A stretch of DNA of 64,000 bases from Ilyonectria destructans (taxonomy: Eukaryota; Ascomycota; Sordariomycetes; Hypocreales; Nectriaceae): positions 310,001 through 374,000 of the forward strand of contig JAHEWK010000029.1 of the NCBI GenBank assembly GCA_020740775.1, in the 5' to 3' direction. The position numbers and the translations under genes were made by a program. Numbering within the stretch: the stretch's first letter is position 1; each line of letters starts with the position of its first letter. This document shows, piece after piece, positions 33,317 to 43,429 of the stretch. The notes under the pieces were generated by a model, which was not told the DNA's origin, did not search any database, and worked only from the letters and a program-made list of their open reading frames with translations.

Positions 33317-33862
33317 ATGGCGACGTGCCCGGTTCGGTTCCAATTTTCCTGCGACAATATCCCCGAAGGTCTGAATTTTACTCACGAGATTTCAAAGAGT
33401 CTCGTCAGGCCCCTATCCCATGCCCGGCAAGATGATTCATACGTCTATCGTTTTCAATGTGCAGTGCTGCCTTTTTTGAAAGAACACGAACCGGCTTGTC
33501 GCGCAGCGTCCAATCCGTTTTGCGGAATTTGCGGATCACCCATCGCGACCGTTCTGCAGACGCCAATGTCATTTCTTCACAAAGAGGGTGATCCCTACGT
33601 TGGTGTTCTTGTCAGCAGCGTGTGTGGGAAAGGCGAATGCGAAAGCCGGACGCGACAAGCCATCCAGGAGGAGATGCTCGAAATTGGGGCAGGGGCCGAG
33701 GCTCGGGTGGAAGCTATAGTTTGTGCGGTGTGCGGAAAGATGGAAGGGATCAGGAAGTGCGGGCGGTGTAAGGCTGTGGCATACTGTGGCAAAGACCACC
33801 AGAAGGCAGACTGGAAGACACACAGAGGAGCGTGTGTATCTCAGGACGAAGAAAGTGACTGA
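33317..33862 (+). CDS. MYND zinc-finger protein
   Basis: From ATG 33317 the frame encodes 181 residues and ends at 33862. The C-terminus is a MYND finger: CAVCGKMEGIRKCGRCK then AYCGKDHQKADWKTH and GAC, matching C-x2-C, C-x2-C, C/H-rich spacing. MYND fingers bind proline-rich partner peptides. An N-terminal part with further cysteines (CGICGSPIATVLQTPMS, CGKGECESR) recurs in fungal MYND proteins of unknown role. The gene ends only about 130 bp before the stop of the Helitron-associated gene. It could be a host gene next to, or carried by, the Helitron; the Helitron end was not located, so this is open. An upstream in-frame extension to 33128 is less gene-like. Confidence 0.75.
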   Translation: MATCPVRFQFSCDNIPEGLNFTHEISKSLVRPLSHARQDDSYVYRFQCAVLPFLKEHEPACRAASNPFCGICGSPIATVLQTPMSFLHKEGDPYVGVLVSSVCGKGECESRTRQAIQEEMLEIGAGAEARVEAIVCAVCGKMEGIRKCGRCKAVAYCGKDHQKADWKTHRGACVSQDEESD

Positions 33863-33990
33863 GCAGGGGAGTCACCGTACAAGAGCCGCCTTGTAAGATC
33901 GAGAGTTATGGCTTGGTACAGGATAGTAGGGTGAAAGGGAGAAATAAATTCAAATATAGAGGCGCCCGATACTATAGCAGTGACCACTGT

Positions 33991-35059
33991 CTACTCTCCA
34001 TGGGTATATTTCTTAGGGGGGTGCCGGCTGCGATGCGGCCGTGTTCCACCATCAAGACTGGGGGAAGGGGCTAATGTAATCGAGGATTCATCAGCATCAG
34101 CTATAGTCAACGGAGATAGGGGATTGGGTGAGGCTTTTGCATTGTCCGCTATGTGCGGCAGATGGAGGCGGCCTTCTGTCGCTTCTTGCGAAGTTGGATT
34201 CCCGTAGGATGGCCCCGCAACGTCACTGGCGCCCTCGGAGACGCGCTGTCTCTTTGAAGGGGTGGACGGAGTGGCCCGGCCCTCCCAGCGAGCGGACCGC
34301 TTTGAAGGCGGAGTAGCAGTCGGAGTCGGCGTGGCCGGGGGGGCTTGGGCAGGTCTCGGCATGTAGGCCAAGTCAAGGACACGGAGGGCCAGTTGATTGG
34401 TGTCAGTGGTGCGACCAGCTACCTTGGCGGTGATGCTCAGGAGAGCTCCAAGTGAAGGTGTTCTGACTTTTTGCCACCGCTTCGTATTTTCAAAGAAACA
34501 AGTCACGGAGAACGGGACCGGAGATGCCTTTGAGGCGTCGTACACGGATGTTTCAATGGTAAAGCGGCGAGGTTCAGAAGGGTCGCTGGTGTTGTCGCTG
34601 GGCGATAGCACGGATCCGATGACGGTCACCATCGGGCACCACGGTCCTGGTAAGTAGCGGCGATACTCTTCGAAGTCGGAGACGTCACCAGGGTGCCTAG
34701 GAAGGTCAGCCCGTGTGAGGCCGAGTCTAAGTCATGACGTACCTCGACAAACTGAGGGCCTGGACGCTGATCTCTAGCGTGTCGGCCGCAGACTGGGCGG
34801 CGGAGAAGCGGCCGTCGGCATAGAAGAACGTGTTAGGGGTGTAGAGCTCCCGCTCGTCTCGCGTCAGATAGGCATGAATGCGGGTGCGGATGGGGCTAAT
34901 GTCGATGCGAGAACCATAGAAGCCGTCCTCATCGAAGATGTTAACTTCAGTCTGGATTTCCACGTAGTTGGGTGCGTTTTCCCGACCCGGGTCGTCCGTA
35001 ACGCTGTCGACAAAGTCTCGCAAGTGGATAGTATTCGAGAAGGTTGCCTGCCGAGACAT
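33991..35059 (-). CDS. Helitron-associated protein, possibly OB-fold (single-strand DNA binding)
   Basis: Two exons (34743-35059 and 33991-34696; 46-bp intron, GTACGT...CCTAG) give 340 residues. The N-terminal half has SYVEIQTEVNIFDEDGFYGS-like strands and RTRIHAYLTRDERELYTPNTFF. The middle has MVTVIGSVL and SVTCFFENTKRWQKVR. A stretch GALLSITAKVAGRT...LALRVLDLAYMP reads like an OB-fold barrel. The C-terminus is Pro/Thr/Ser-rich and basic (RPHRSRHPPKKY). It is divergent from the Helitron RepHel gene, with 480 bp between the starts. Plant and animal Helitrons can carry RPA-like single-strand-binding proteins. That analogy, and not a sequence match, is the basis for the functional guess. Confidence 0.65.
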
Positions 35060-35538
35060 GACGAATAGAGGTTAAAGGTGAAGCAAGTCGCGGAAAGGGG
35101 CAGGAAGTCGGGGGTGGTATAGGCGGCTTATATTGGGGAGTAATTCCAAATCCTTGATACACCACCTTCGTCGAGCCTTCAGGGGCTGTGACGGATGTGG
35201 TGTTGGAGGAAGAAACCTTAATATATATCCGCAAAAGCGATTGGCGAAGGACAGAACATGGCGGACATTAAAATCGTATGAAGAAGTCACTACGGTTTCA
35301 AGGCCTGTCTTTGTATCTCAGGGTGGAATGGTTTCTGAGTTTCTGCCGGAGTAAATGATCAGGGGAGACCCGGGTTGAGATATAGAGAATGGATTCTCGG
35401 ACTAGGCAGGAACAAGGCCCAGGGTCGGGTGGTAGGAGGTCATGGAGAAGGTGGCAGGATTATTTATCTGGGGCCCTGCGTCGTGTTTTGTGCAGCGCAG
35501 AAATACTGAGATAGGAGAGCTAGTGAAGGCGATTCGTT
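35060..35538. promoter_or_regulatory. shared divergent promoter region of the Helitron genes
   Basis: This 479-bp spacer separates the two start codons. It is less GC-rich than the flanking coding sequence and contains TATATTGGG (35131) and TATATATCC (35221). No other gene was seen. Confidence 0.4.
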
Positions 35539-38500
35539 ATGGAGAAAGAGAGTCTAGCTGACCAGTTCCGTCGACGGGATGCGCGAAAACGCGAGAACGA
35601 GGCGCTTGCCGGCCTGCGAGTCCGTACATCGGCGGACATCTTCGAGGCTGCGCAGCGGCAGTTCCAGGAGGCGGCTAGGACAGAGAGCAACTCAGTGCCG
35701 CCGGGAGCGGTCGATGCTTCGGGCCTGGCGGGTCTCGGCATCCGGACGTCGGCCAATGTTTTAGAGGCGACGCAAAGAGAGTACGAACAATCGAGGGAGA
35801 AGGGCTCTCGCAGGCGACGGGGTCGGAAGCCGAGGGAGTCTGACAGCGTCGAGAGGCAGCTAAAGAGCCTAGAAGGCAGACCGGGAAACAACGAGGCTGC
35901 AAGGCCAGGAAACAACCAGCCCGCAAGGACTGCCTTGTTCCGGTCCGTTCAGATGGACGGAGGCAGCAGGGTGTCGTTAGCCCCACGGCCGGCCAGCCAG
36001 GAGGAAGCGCACAATCAGCCGAATACGGCGATGCTCGCGGGACCAGATTTCCGTCCATCGGCGGAAATGTTAGAGGCTGGGCGAAGGTCTCTGGTCGCAG
36101 GTCTGGGGCTTCGGACGGTGGCTGATATTTCCGAGGAGTTGATAAATGAAAATTTTCGGCAACGGAGTCGGACGAGGAGAGTGGAGTCGTTCGTCCAAGT
36201 CGCCGGCGAGGCTGAGGATGCGGCGGAGGACGGTGCTCCTCCTGCAGGGCCGAGTCGGCAGCCGGGACAGAAGAGAACGGGCCCCGGCAGCACTGATCAG
36301 CCAGCCCCAAAGCGCACGAGGATCGTGGTCCGCCGTGAGAGGGACGAGGAAGAACAGGCACAGGATCTCGCCAGCGTTTTGAGAGCCCTTGACGAAGAGT
36401 TTGCCGAGAAGGAGCGACTGTCTCACGAACAGGAATGGTGCCTGCCTGTGCCCCAGGAGAGGAAGGTGAAGACGGTCCAGGACTTTTACAAGGCGTTTCA
36501 CGATACGAGGACGTTGCCGATTCTCACCTGCATGTTCTGCTATCGTAAATACAGCAGGGCCGAACTGGAAGATGTTGACTGGGACTGGTGGATGGCAAGC
36601 CCGGTCGAAAAGCGCAATGGGTCTCCTTTCGAATGTCTCCGGTGCTTCCCGGCAGGGGAGAAGATTGGCGGGTGTGCGGACTGTGTGAGGCATCTGGGGA
36701 GAGGCGTCTTGTCGCCGGCGGCGCAGTTGCATACCCGGCTGGGATGCGAGCATATGTTTCCTGACGAGCTAAAGAGCCTCACGCCGGTCGAGGAGAAGCT
36801 CATCGCGCTGAACTCGTGTTACGGCTTTATAACCAAGTACAGCATCCCAGAGGGGCACCGGCAGAATGTGAGGTATCCGAAGCACATCAAGGGGCACATC
36901 ACGGTATTCCCCAACAACGTACAGGAGCTGGCGACAAGGGTGCTTCCGCATCCGCTCCTGAAGGTTATGGATGATATCCACGTGTCGTGGCAGGGGCTGG
37001 AGAAGCCAGCGCCGAGCGATCTCTCGGCACTGCTCTCAGTACGGCGCCGAGTTGTGGAAAAGGCGCTGGTGTGGCTGAAGAGGCACAATCCCTTGTATGC
37101 CGACATCGACATTGATAGGGCGGAACTGGATAGCTGGGACGCACCGTCGCACGGTGTGCCATACCAAGTCTATGAGCGTTTGGAACAGGACGAGCCGTCG
37201 GCGTGGGAGAAGGCACGAACAGCACAAGTCGTCCCACCCACAGAGCGCGGCTTGGAGGACGAGGGAAGTGTAGATATTCGAGAAGTGCTGGCAACGCTGG
37301 GCCAGGGGTTCGATGTAGGCATCGGGGGGGACGCGGCGGGGAAACCAGTGGATGCCGATTGTGAAGCCGGCGACGAGAACGTCGACAGTGCTACCGCCGC
37401 TGCCGGCCCGGTCCACGAGATCAGCTCGTCCGGGATGTTCGCCCTCGATGGGCGACCGGATATCGCGGACGCGGAGAAGCTGCGGTATGTCTACGACGCT
37501 CTGCGCCACGATGATGCCCGTGACGAAATGCGGGCCGGGACGTGGGCGGGATCGGCCGAGGTGCGGCATGGAGACACGCGTGAACCTTATATTCTCGTGT
37601 CCAGGGGGGAGGACTTTGCCGATCCCTTCGACGCACCGTTCTTTGCAAAGACGTTCCCGACCCTGTTTCCCGTCGGTAGAGGAGGCCCACGCCAGGCCGA
37701 GGAGGGCCTCGCCGACGTGGCCGGTGAGGTGGATGGAAGCGTCGAAGCGGAGGCCAGGGCGCGGAGTCTCGTCTCGTCGCGGAACATGACCCTGGAGACG
37801 TGGGCCAAAGTGGTGCTCCAGCGCCACGGCGGCCGGTTCGCGACACATCACGTCTTCGCCTTTCTCGTCTTCAACATAGGAGTGAGGTCGAGAAATCGTC
37901 GCGTCAGCATGCTCAGCGTGACGAGGAAGAACTTCCCGGAGGTGGAGCGCATCGTAGGCTCGCTGAGTGCGGAGAGGTTGGAGGCGGCTAAAGTCGAGCT
38001 GGAGGCGACCGGGAAGACGGGTGACGAGGCCGTTGACCAGTTATTGAGGAGTCTGTCACTGTACGGGTTTCGCCAGCCAATGTCGAGGGAGAGCCGGCTG
38101 AGCATGCGGCGGAAGATCAAGTCCTTTATCATACGGGAAGGCATACCCGCGATCTGGTTCACGCTGAACCCGAACGATATTACGAACCCGGTCAAGCTCA
38201 GGCTTGCTGCATATCGGACGCGGGATCCGGACGAAGCCGAGGCCTTTCTGACGAGCCTCGACCTGGCATATAAGCGGGCACGGCTGGCGGTCTCGGATCC
38301 CCTCAGCTCGGCAGTCTTCTTCCATCGGGAGGTGTCTATGTTCTTCGAACACTACGTGAAGACGGGAGAGGATTCTGTGTTTGGGCGGATTAGCAGGTAC
38401 TTCGGGGCTGTGGAAACTAACGAGCGCGGGGCGCTCCACGTTCACGGATTGCTCTGGCTCCAGGGAAACATGCACCTCAGCTCCATACTCGGAGATGTCG

Positions 38501-41500
38501 CGGGGGAGGATCAAGCGGAGTACCGCGAGAGGGTCATCCGGTATGTCGACAGTGTCTTCGAGGAGGTTGGTTCCCCGCGCGCAAGAGTGACTCAGGAATG
38601 CATTACCTAACATGAGAGTCGATATATGCAGGATCTCGACCAGGAGGCTTTCTCGGCGGTGCAGGCGGAGAGGTCCGTGACGTCGGACATATCGTCGCTG
38701 CTGCAGAACAGCCAGCAGTTCGCCTCCTCGTTCGACGAGGAAGGCAACTTTTGCGCAGGCGCTACCCAGATCCACACCCACAGCCCTACGTGCGTGAAAT
38801 ACTCCATCAGGGGACAGCGCAAGAATCGAGATCCGTGCCGGTTTAAGGCGCCGTGGAGATTAGTGGAGAGGACGGCGTTCACCGAAAGCGGAGTGTTGCA
38901 GATCCGGCGGAGTCACAGCATGGTAAACCGGTGGAACAAGGCCATGGCGGTAGGACTGCGACACAACCATGACATCTCCTTCATCGCGACGCAGTGCAAG
39001 ACCATGGCTATTGTGTTTTATGTGACGAATTACGCCACCAAGGTCGAGGATCCGGTATGGAAACGGGTGGCCGCGGCAGCAGATCTGTTTCCCGTCTTGA
39101 ACGAGTCGGCCACTGAGAGGCAGTCGAATGAGGTCGACCGAGGCCAAAACAAAACGCGGCAATTCTTGATGAGGGTTGCGAACCGGATCTTCACGGAGCG
39201 GGCGTTGTCGCAGGTCGAAGTCATTGCTCAGCTGCTGGGCTACCCAACGGAGTTTGCAAGCAACCACGCCTGGACGTTCCTGAATGTATCATCCCTCTAC
39301 TGGCATATCTTCCGACGCTGGCGCCACCTGCGACGCGAGAGCGGCATGGAGATAGCGGACGAGCCGGTCGAGGAGGCGGTGCTTCTGGAAGAGGCCGGAG
39401 AAAGGATCTCGTTCGTGCAGGCATACCCGCACCGCGGCAGGCTCCTACAGGGGCTGTCACTGTATGACTATATGTCGATAGTCAAGTTGAAGCGAAAGGG
39501 CAAAGGCGCAGGCGATTGGGGGGAGGTACAATTCGACAGGTCCTGGCCCCCGTCGCAGACGTGGGTGCAGGCGCTGCGAAAACCCAGCGACAACGCTGTA
39601 GTCTGTTTCGATGGTTACCTGAGTACGGACTTTAGCGACGAAGGCGAGGTCTACCATAAGAGGTACGCAGTGAGCACGCGAGTAGCTTGACACATCTTCC
39701 CGAAGGCTGACGTTGCTATGGTAGGGCGGCAGTCCAGCATCTCGCAATATTCGTGCCGTGGGAATTGTTCTCGTCCGAGACATCAGACGATGTCAACACC
39801 ATCTGGGAAAGACAGAAACAGGCGCTGCCTCGGAGGATGTCCTTCCTCGCGGATAACATCCAACTCCTTCACCGGTCGGCTGAAGACGCAAAACGTGATG
39901 CGAAGCAGTGGGCCGCCCAGTCCGGGGACGGCGATCCCGCCTCTGAAGCGATTGGCCCGGGTATGGGCGACGGTGATGAGGGGCCGGGTCGGGCGTTCCG
40001 GTCGGACGGCGTCGCCAACGCAATACGCCTCATCGACGTCTTGAGGACGACGATGGGAGCCGACCAGGTCACGGCCGGCTCGAAGGAGATCTCGAGAATG
40101 ATACGGCAGCTGAGTCGATTCCACCAAGTGGACTTGCGTTCAATGGACGAGCCGTGCGGTGAGATATTTAACGAGCAGGGGCCGAAGGAGGCACCGGACG
40201 CCCCAGAAGGACCGTTTCTGGGGGCAGATGTACCAGGACAGGGGTTGATCAGGTCCATCAAGTCGCAGCAAAGGAATGTCTCAAAGAGAGAGAAAGGATG
40301 ATCCAGGGAATACAAGGCCGGCCTGACAACAACACAACAGGTCACGGATCAGCTATGCACTGTGAGCCAATCGGGTTCGGCGAGCAGGGCGTGGGTCTCA
40401 CGAGTGCCGAATCGGAGGCATCAGTCCGGGGCGCGGGTCCTTCAACAAGCATCCACTTCGGCCCGTCGACGTCGTTTTCCGAGGCAGGGAGGCAAGTGGC
40501 CGAGGCATTCACGCTCAACGAGAGACAGAGCATCGCCCTCCGACTGATATGCCGCCAACTCGACCGGGTACGTCGCGATGAACAAGGGACACCTCAGCTC
40601 TGCCAATTCGTCGGCGGCGAAGGGGGCACGGGGAAATCACGAGTCATTGGGGCCGTCGCCGAGCTGTTCGCGAGCAGGGGGATGTCGCACCGCCTGCTGC
40701 TAACGGCGACGTCGGGAACGGCCGCCGCGAGCATTGACGGGATCACCATCCACTCCGCATGCGGGTTCTCCAAAGATGCGATGGCGCGGTCCCGCCGAGC
40801 GGAGCCGGACGGCTTTGCGGCGCCCAGCTCGGCTGGCCTCCGTATCGATGGGCAGACCACCGCCGAGTGGCAGGAGAAGTGGTTGCTGATCATAGACGAG
40901 GTCAGCATGTTAGGGTCGAGGACACTGTACGCCGTAAACGAACGGGTCTGCCAGCTCCGAGGATCTGCCCGCGACTTCGGTGGGATCCCCGTCGTCCTCT
41001 TCTGCGGGGACTTTCACCAGTTCCGTCCCGTGCAGGAGAGATCGATCCTGCTCCCGAGCACGGCCATCGCCTGGGACGAAGAACGATCATTTACAGCCGA
41101 GCAGAGGTACCAGCACGGCAGGGCACATGCGCTGTGGAACAAGTTCACGACGGTGGTTATGCTGAACGAACAAGTCCGCGCCGCCGGCGATCCACAACTG
41201 CAGCGGCTGCTAACGCGAGTGCGCCAGGGCGTGCAGGACCAGTCAGACCTGGAGTTGCTGAATAGCACCTGCTACCGGGAGGACAGGCAGATCCCGTGGG
41301 AGTCAGGCATCACGGTGGTGACGCCGCTGAACAGAAACCGCTGGAACCTGAGCATCGAGGCGTCCCTCTGTTTCCAGAAGGAGCGGAGAGCGCCGCTGCG
41401 CATCTTCATCTCCGAGCACAGATGGAAGGACGGCGAGCCGAGTGAGGAGGAAGCCGTCATGATCCTCAACCAGGGCGACGACAGCGCTATCCCGGTGCCT

Positions 41501-42136
41501 GCCGTCCTCATGTTCGTTCCGGGCATGCCTGTCGTCGTGAACCAGAACACCCACCAAGGGCTGAAGCTGGTCAACGGAGCAAGCTACGCGGCGCTAGACG
41601 TCATCCTCGACAAGGCGCACCCGGGCTATCGCGTCGACGCCGATACCATCCTCCACTTTGGCCCTCCGGCGGGGATCGTGCTCGCGTCGGAGACGACGAG
41701 AGACCTCCACTTCGTCGGTATGCCGCCCGGCACGATCCTCCTGACGCCTATCAGCATCAAAATTGAGTGCCAGAGGAAGCGGCCGTGGCAGAAGAACAAC
41801 GTCAGTCGGCGGGGGCTGCCATGCGCCGCGGCTTTCGCCTGTACGGACTACAAAGTCCAAAGCAAAACGTTAGATCGGGTTGCCCTCGAACTGCGCGGAA
41901 CCAGGACGATGAGAATTGACGGTCAGGCGGTCCCGACGCAATGCGACCCGTACAGTCTGTACGTGCAGCTGTCGCGGTGCAAGTCGCTGGACGGCATTAT
42001 ACTCCTGTCAAAGGCGCGAGAGAGGGACTTCGTAGGCAACAAGGTGCCCGACAACATGGTTGCAGCGGAGGGGAGGCTGGAACGGTTAAGCGACGCAACG
42101 ATCAGAGAAGCCGAGCTGTGGGACTGGTCGGGATAA
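35539..42136 (+). CDS. Helitron RepHel protein (HUH replication initiator plus PIF1-type helicase)
   Basis: Exon 1 is 35539-38565 and exon 2 is 38632-39662; exon 3 starts at 39725. Both introns have GT-AG ends and CTAAC- or CTGAC-like branch sites. The N-terminus (about residues 1-220) repeats AGLG-[IL]RT-[SV]A-D-I three to four times. Then come a DUF6570-like part and the Rep domain: HUH motif RGALHVHGLLWL (about 38418-38460) and the two tyrosines in FYVTNYATK (about 39019). The helicase has Walker A GGEGGTGKS (40611), LLIIDEVSM, FCGDFHQFRPV and the late motif YVQLSRCKSLDG. The reading frame changes at about 40285-40300, where KREK in one frame runs into MIQGIQ in another, in a run AAAGGATG. 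This is a one-step frameshift or an unrecognised splice. Apart from that it looks complete (over 2,100 residues) and free of RIP stops. Confidence 0.9.
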
Positions 42137-42174
42137 GAACTGAGGGATAAGAACTGAGGGATAAGAACTGATTA
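42133..42174. repeat. three tandem copies of a 15-bp unit
   Basis: GGGATAAGAACTGA recurs three times directly after the RepHel stop codon. It is probably replication slippage in the Helitron 3' region. Confidence 0.8.
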
Positions 42175-42670
42175 AAGAAGCGAGATAATAAGTGTTGGTA
42201 GGATATAGATGAGGGGGGATTATAAGGTGAAAACGCATTTACAGAATCAAAGCTGATATTCAGGATATGGCTGATTTCGATTTCGATATTTCCTAACCCT
42301 TTCAGGCCGTCAGTACAGAGCATGTGCTTGCCCCCTGCTACGATTAGTCATCTTACCTCTTTCGTTCATGTTGTATGAGACGCAAGGCGTCGCGGAAAAA
42401 GATAGACAGCACGACGGGTTTGGTCAGGCGCCGAGGCACGGGTTTTAAGGGCAAAACTTTTGATTGGAAGAGTCAGGTGATTTTGAGGCCCGGAAAAAGA
42501 TGGCGGCATAAAAACCTTTCGTCACTTCGTTCGTTCCTCTCTTCGTTCCTCAAGGCATATACCGCAAATTGGCCCTTCAATTCAACAGTCAACGGCTTCT
42601 TCAGCATCAATTCAACGATCAACTGCTTCTACAGCATCAATTCAACTTGCCGCGCCTTTCTTCTGCTACA
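42175..42670. other. Helitron 3' flank and MULE leader region
   Basis: This region should contain the Helitron 3' terminus (a hairpin followed by CTRR), but no end could be fixed by eye. From about 42550 the repeated word ATCAATTCAAC (three times up to 42645) lies in what seems to be the 5' leader of the MULE-like fragment. Confidence 0.35.
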
Positions 42671-43117
42671 ATGAACCCAATTGAGGGCCCCCGTCGCTTC
42701 CCTGATGATGCCCTTCCTCCTGAACGCGACTACAACTCGCTGGAGGAACTACGTGCAGCAATCAATGCTTGGGCAGCGCCACGAGGCTATGCCTTTGTAG
42801 TCCAAAAGTCTTGGAAGACCTCTAGTAGAAGAACTGGAGTTATCTTCGGCTGTGACCGAGGAGGGCGCCCTCCTGGCCCAAAGAAACGGCAACGGCAAAC
42901 TATATCACGTCGTACGGGATGCCTCTTCTCTGTGATAGCAATGGAAAGCCTATGCAAGACTACATGGAGTGTAAGGCATCGTCCTCGGGCTGGCTTTGGT
43001 CAACACAATCACGAACCAAGCCTCAGTCAACTGGCACATCCAACACATCGTCAGCTATCATCCTCAGATAGGTCAACAGTCCAACAACTCGCCAATTGTC
43101 ACAGGCTGAGGCCTTAG
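42671..43117 (+). pseudogene. N-terminal MULE transposase fragment (FAR1-like DNA-binding domain)
   Basis: From ATG 42671, 149 codons encode FPDDALPPERDYNSLEELRA, INAWAAPRGYAFVV, GVIFGCDRGG and TGCLFSVIAMES. These parallel the first 130 residues of the MULE transposase at 43430-46030, with the C2H2-type FAR1/WRKY-GCM-like fold. Homology stops at about 43115, just before the inverted-repeat end of the intact MULE. That insertion, or an associated deletion, removed the catalytic part. The sequence is clearly diverged from the neighbour, so it is a separate older element. Confidence 0.8.
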
Positions 43118-43429
43118 TAAGGGTTCCGGCTGTGCCGGGAGCCCATAGGCTCGCGGTACCCGCGAATTTAAAATTTCGCGGGTACCGCGAAAATGACTAA
43201 GCACCGTGCTATTTTCAGAATTGGTAATACAAAATGGCCTATCGGCACTGTCTCCTGGGGTAAAACAAAGTTCACCAACTTACACATTCAACGGAGCTGA
43301 CAGCTACCTTTCGCCTATGATGTTGAGATGCGAAGGTTCAAGTTGCTTAATTCATATAAGAGCCACCCAAATTATATACAAATATAATAGCCGTAGAATG
43401 TTCAAGGGCTTTGCCACCCAATTGATTGT

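Noticed and set aside
32966..42556. A 16-bp inverted match (GCCTTGAGGAACGAAG) flanking the Helitron region
   Set aside because: Similarity ends right after the 16 bp on both sides, so it is not a terminal inverted repeat.
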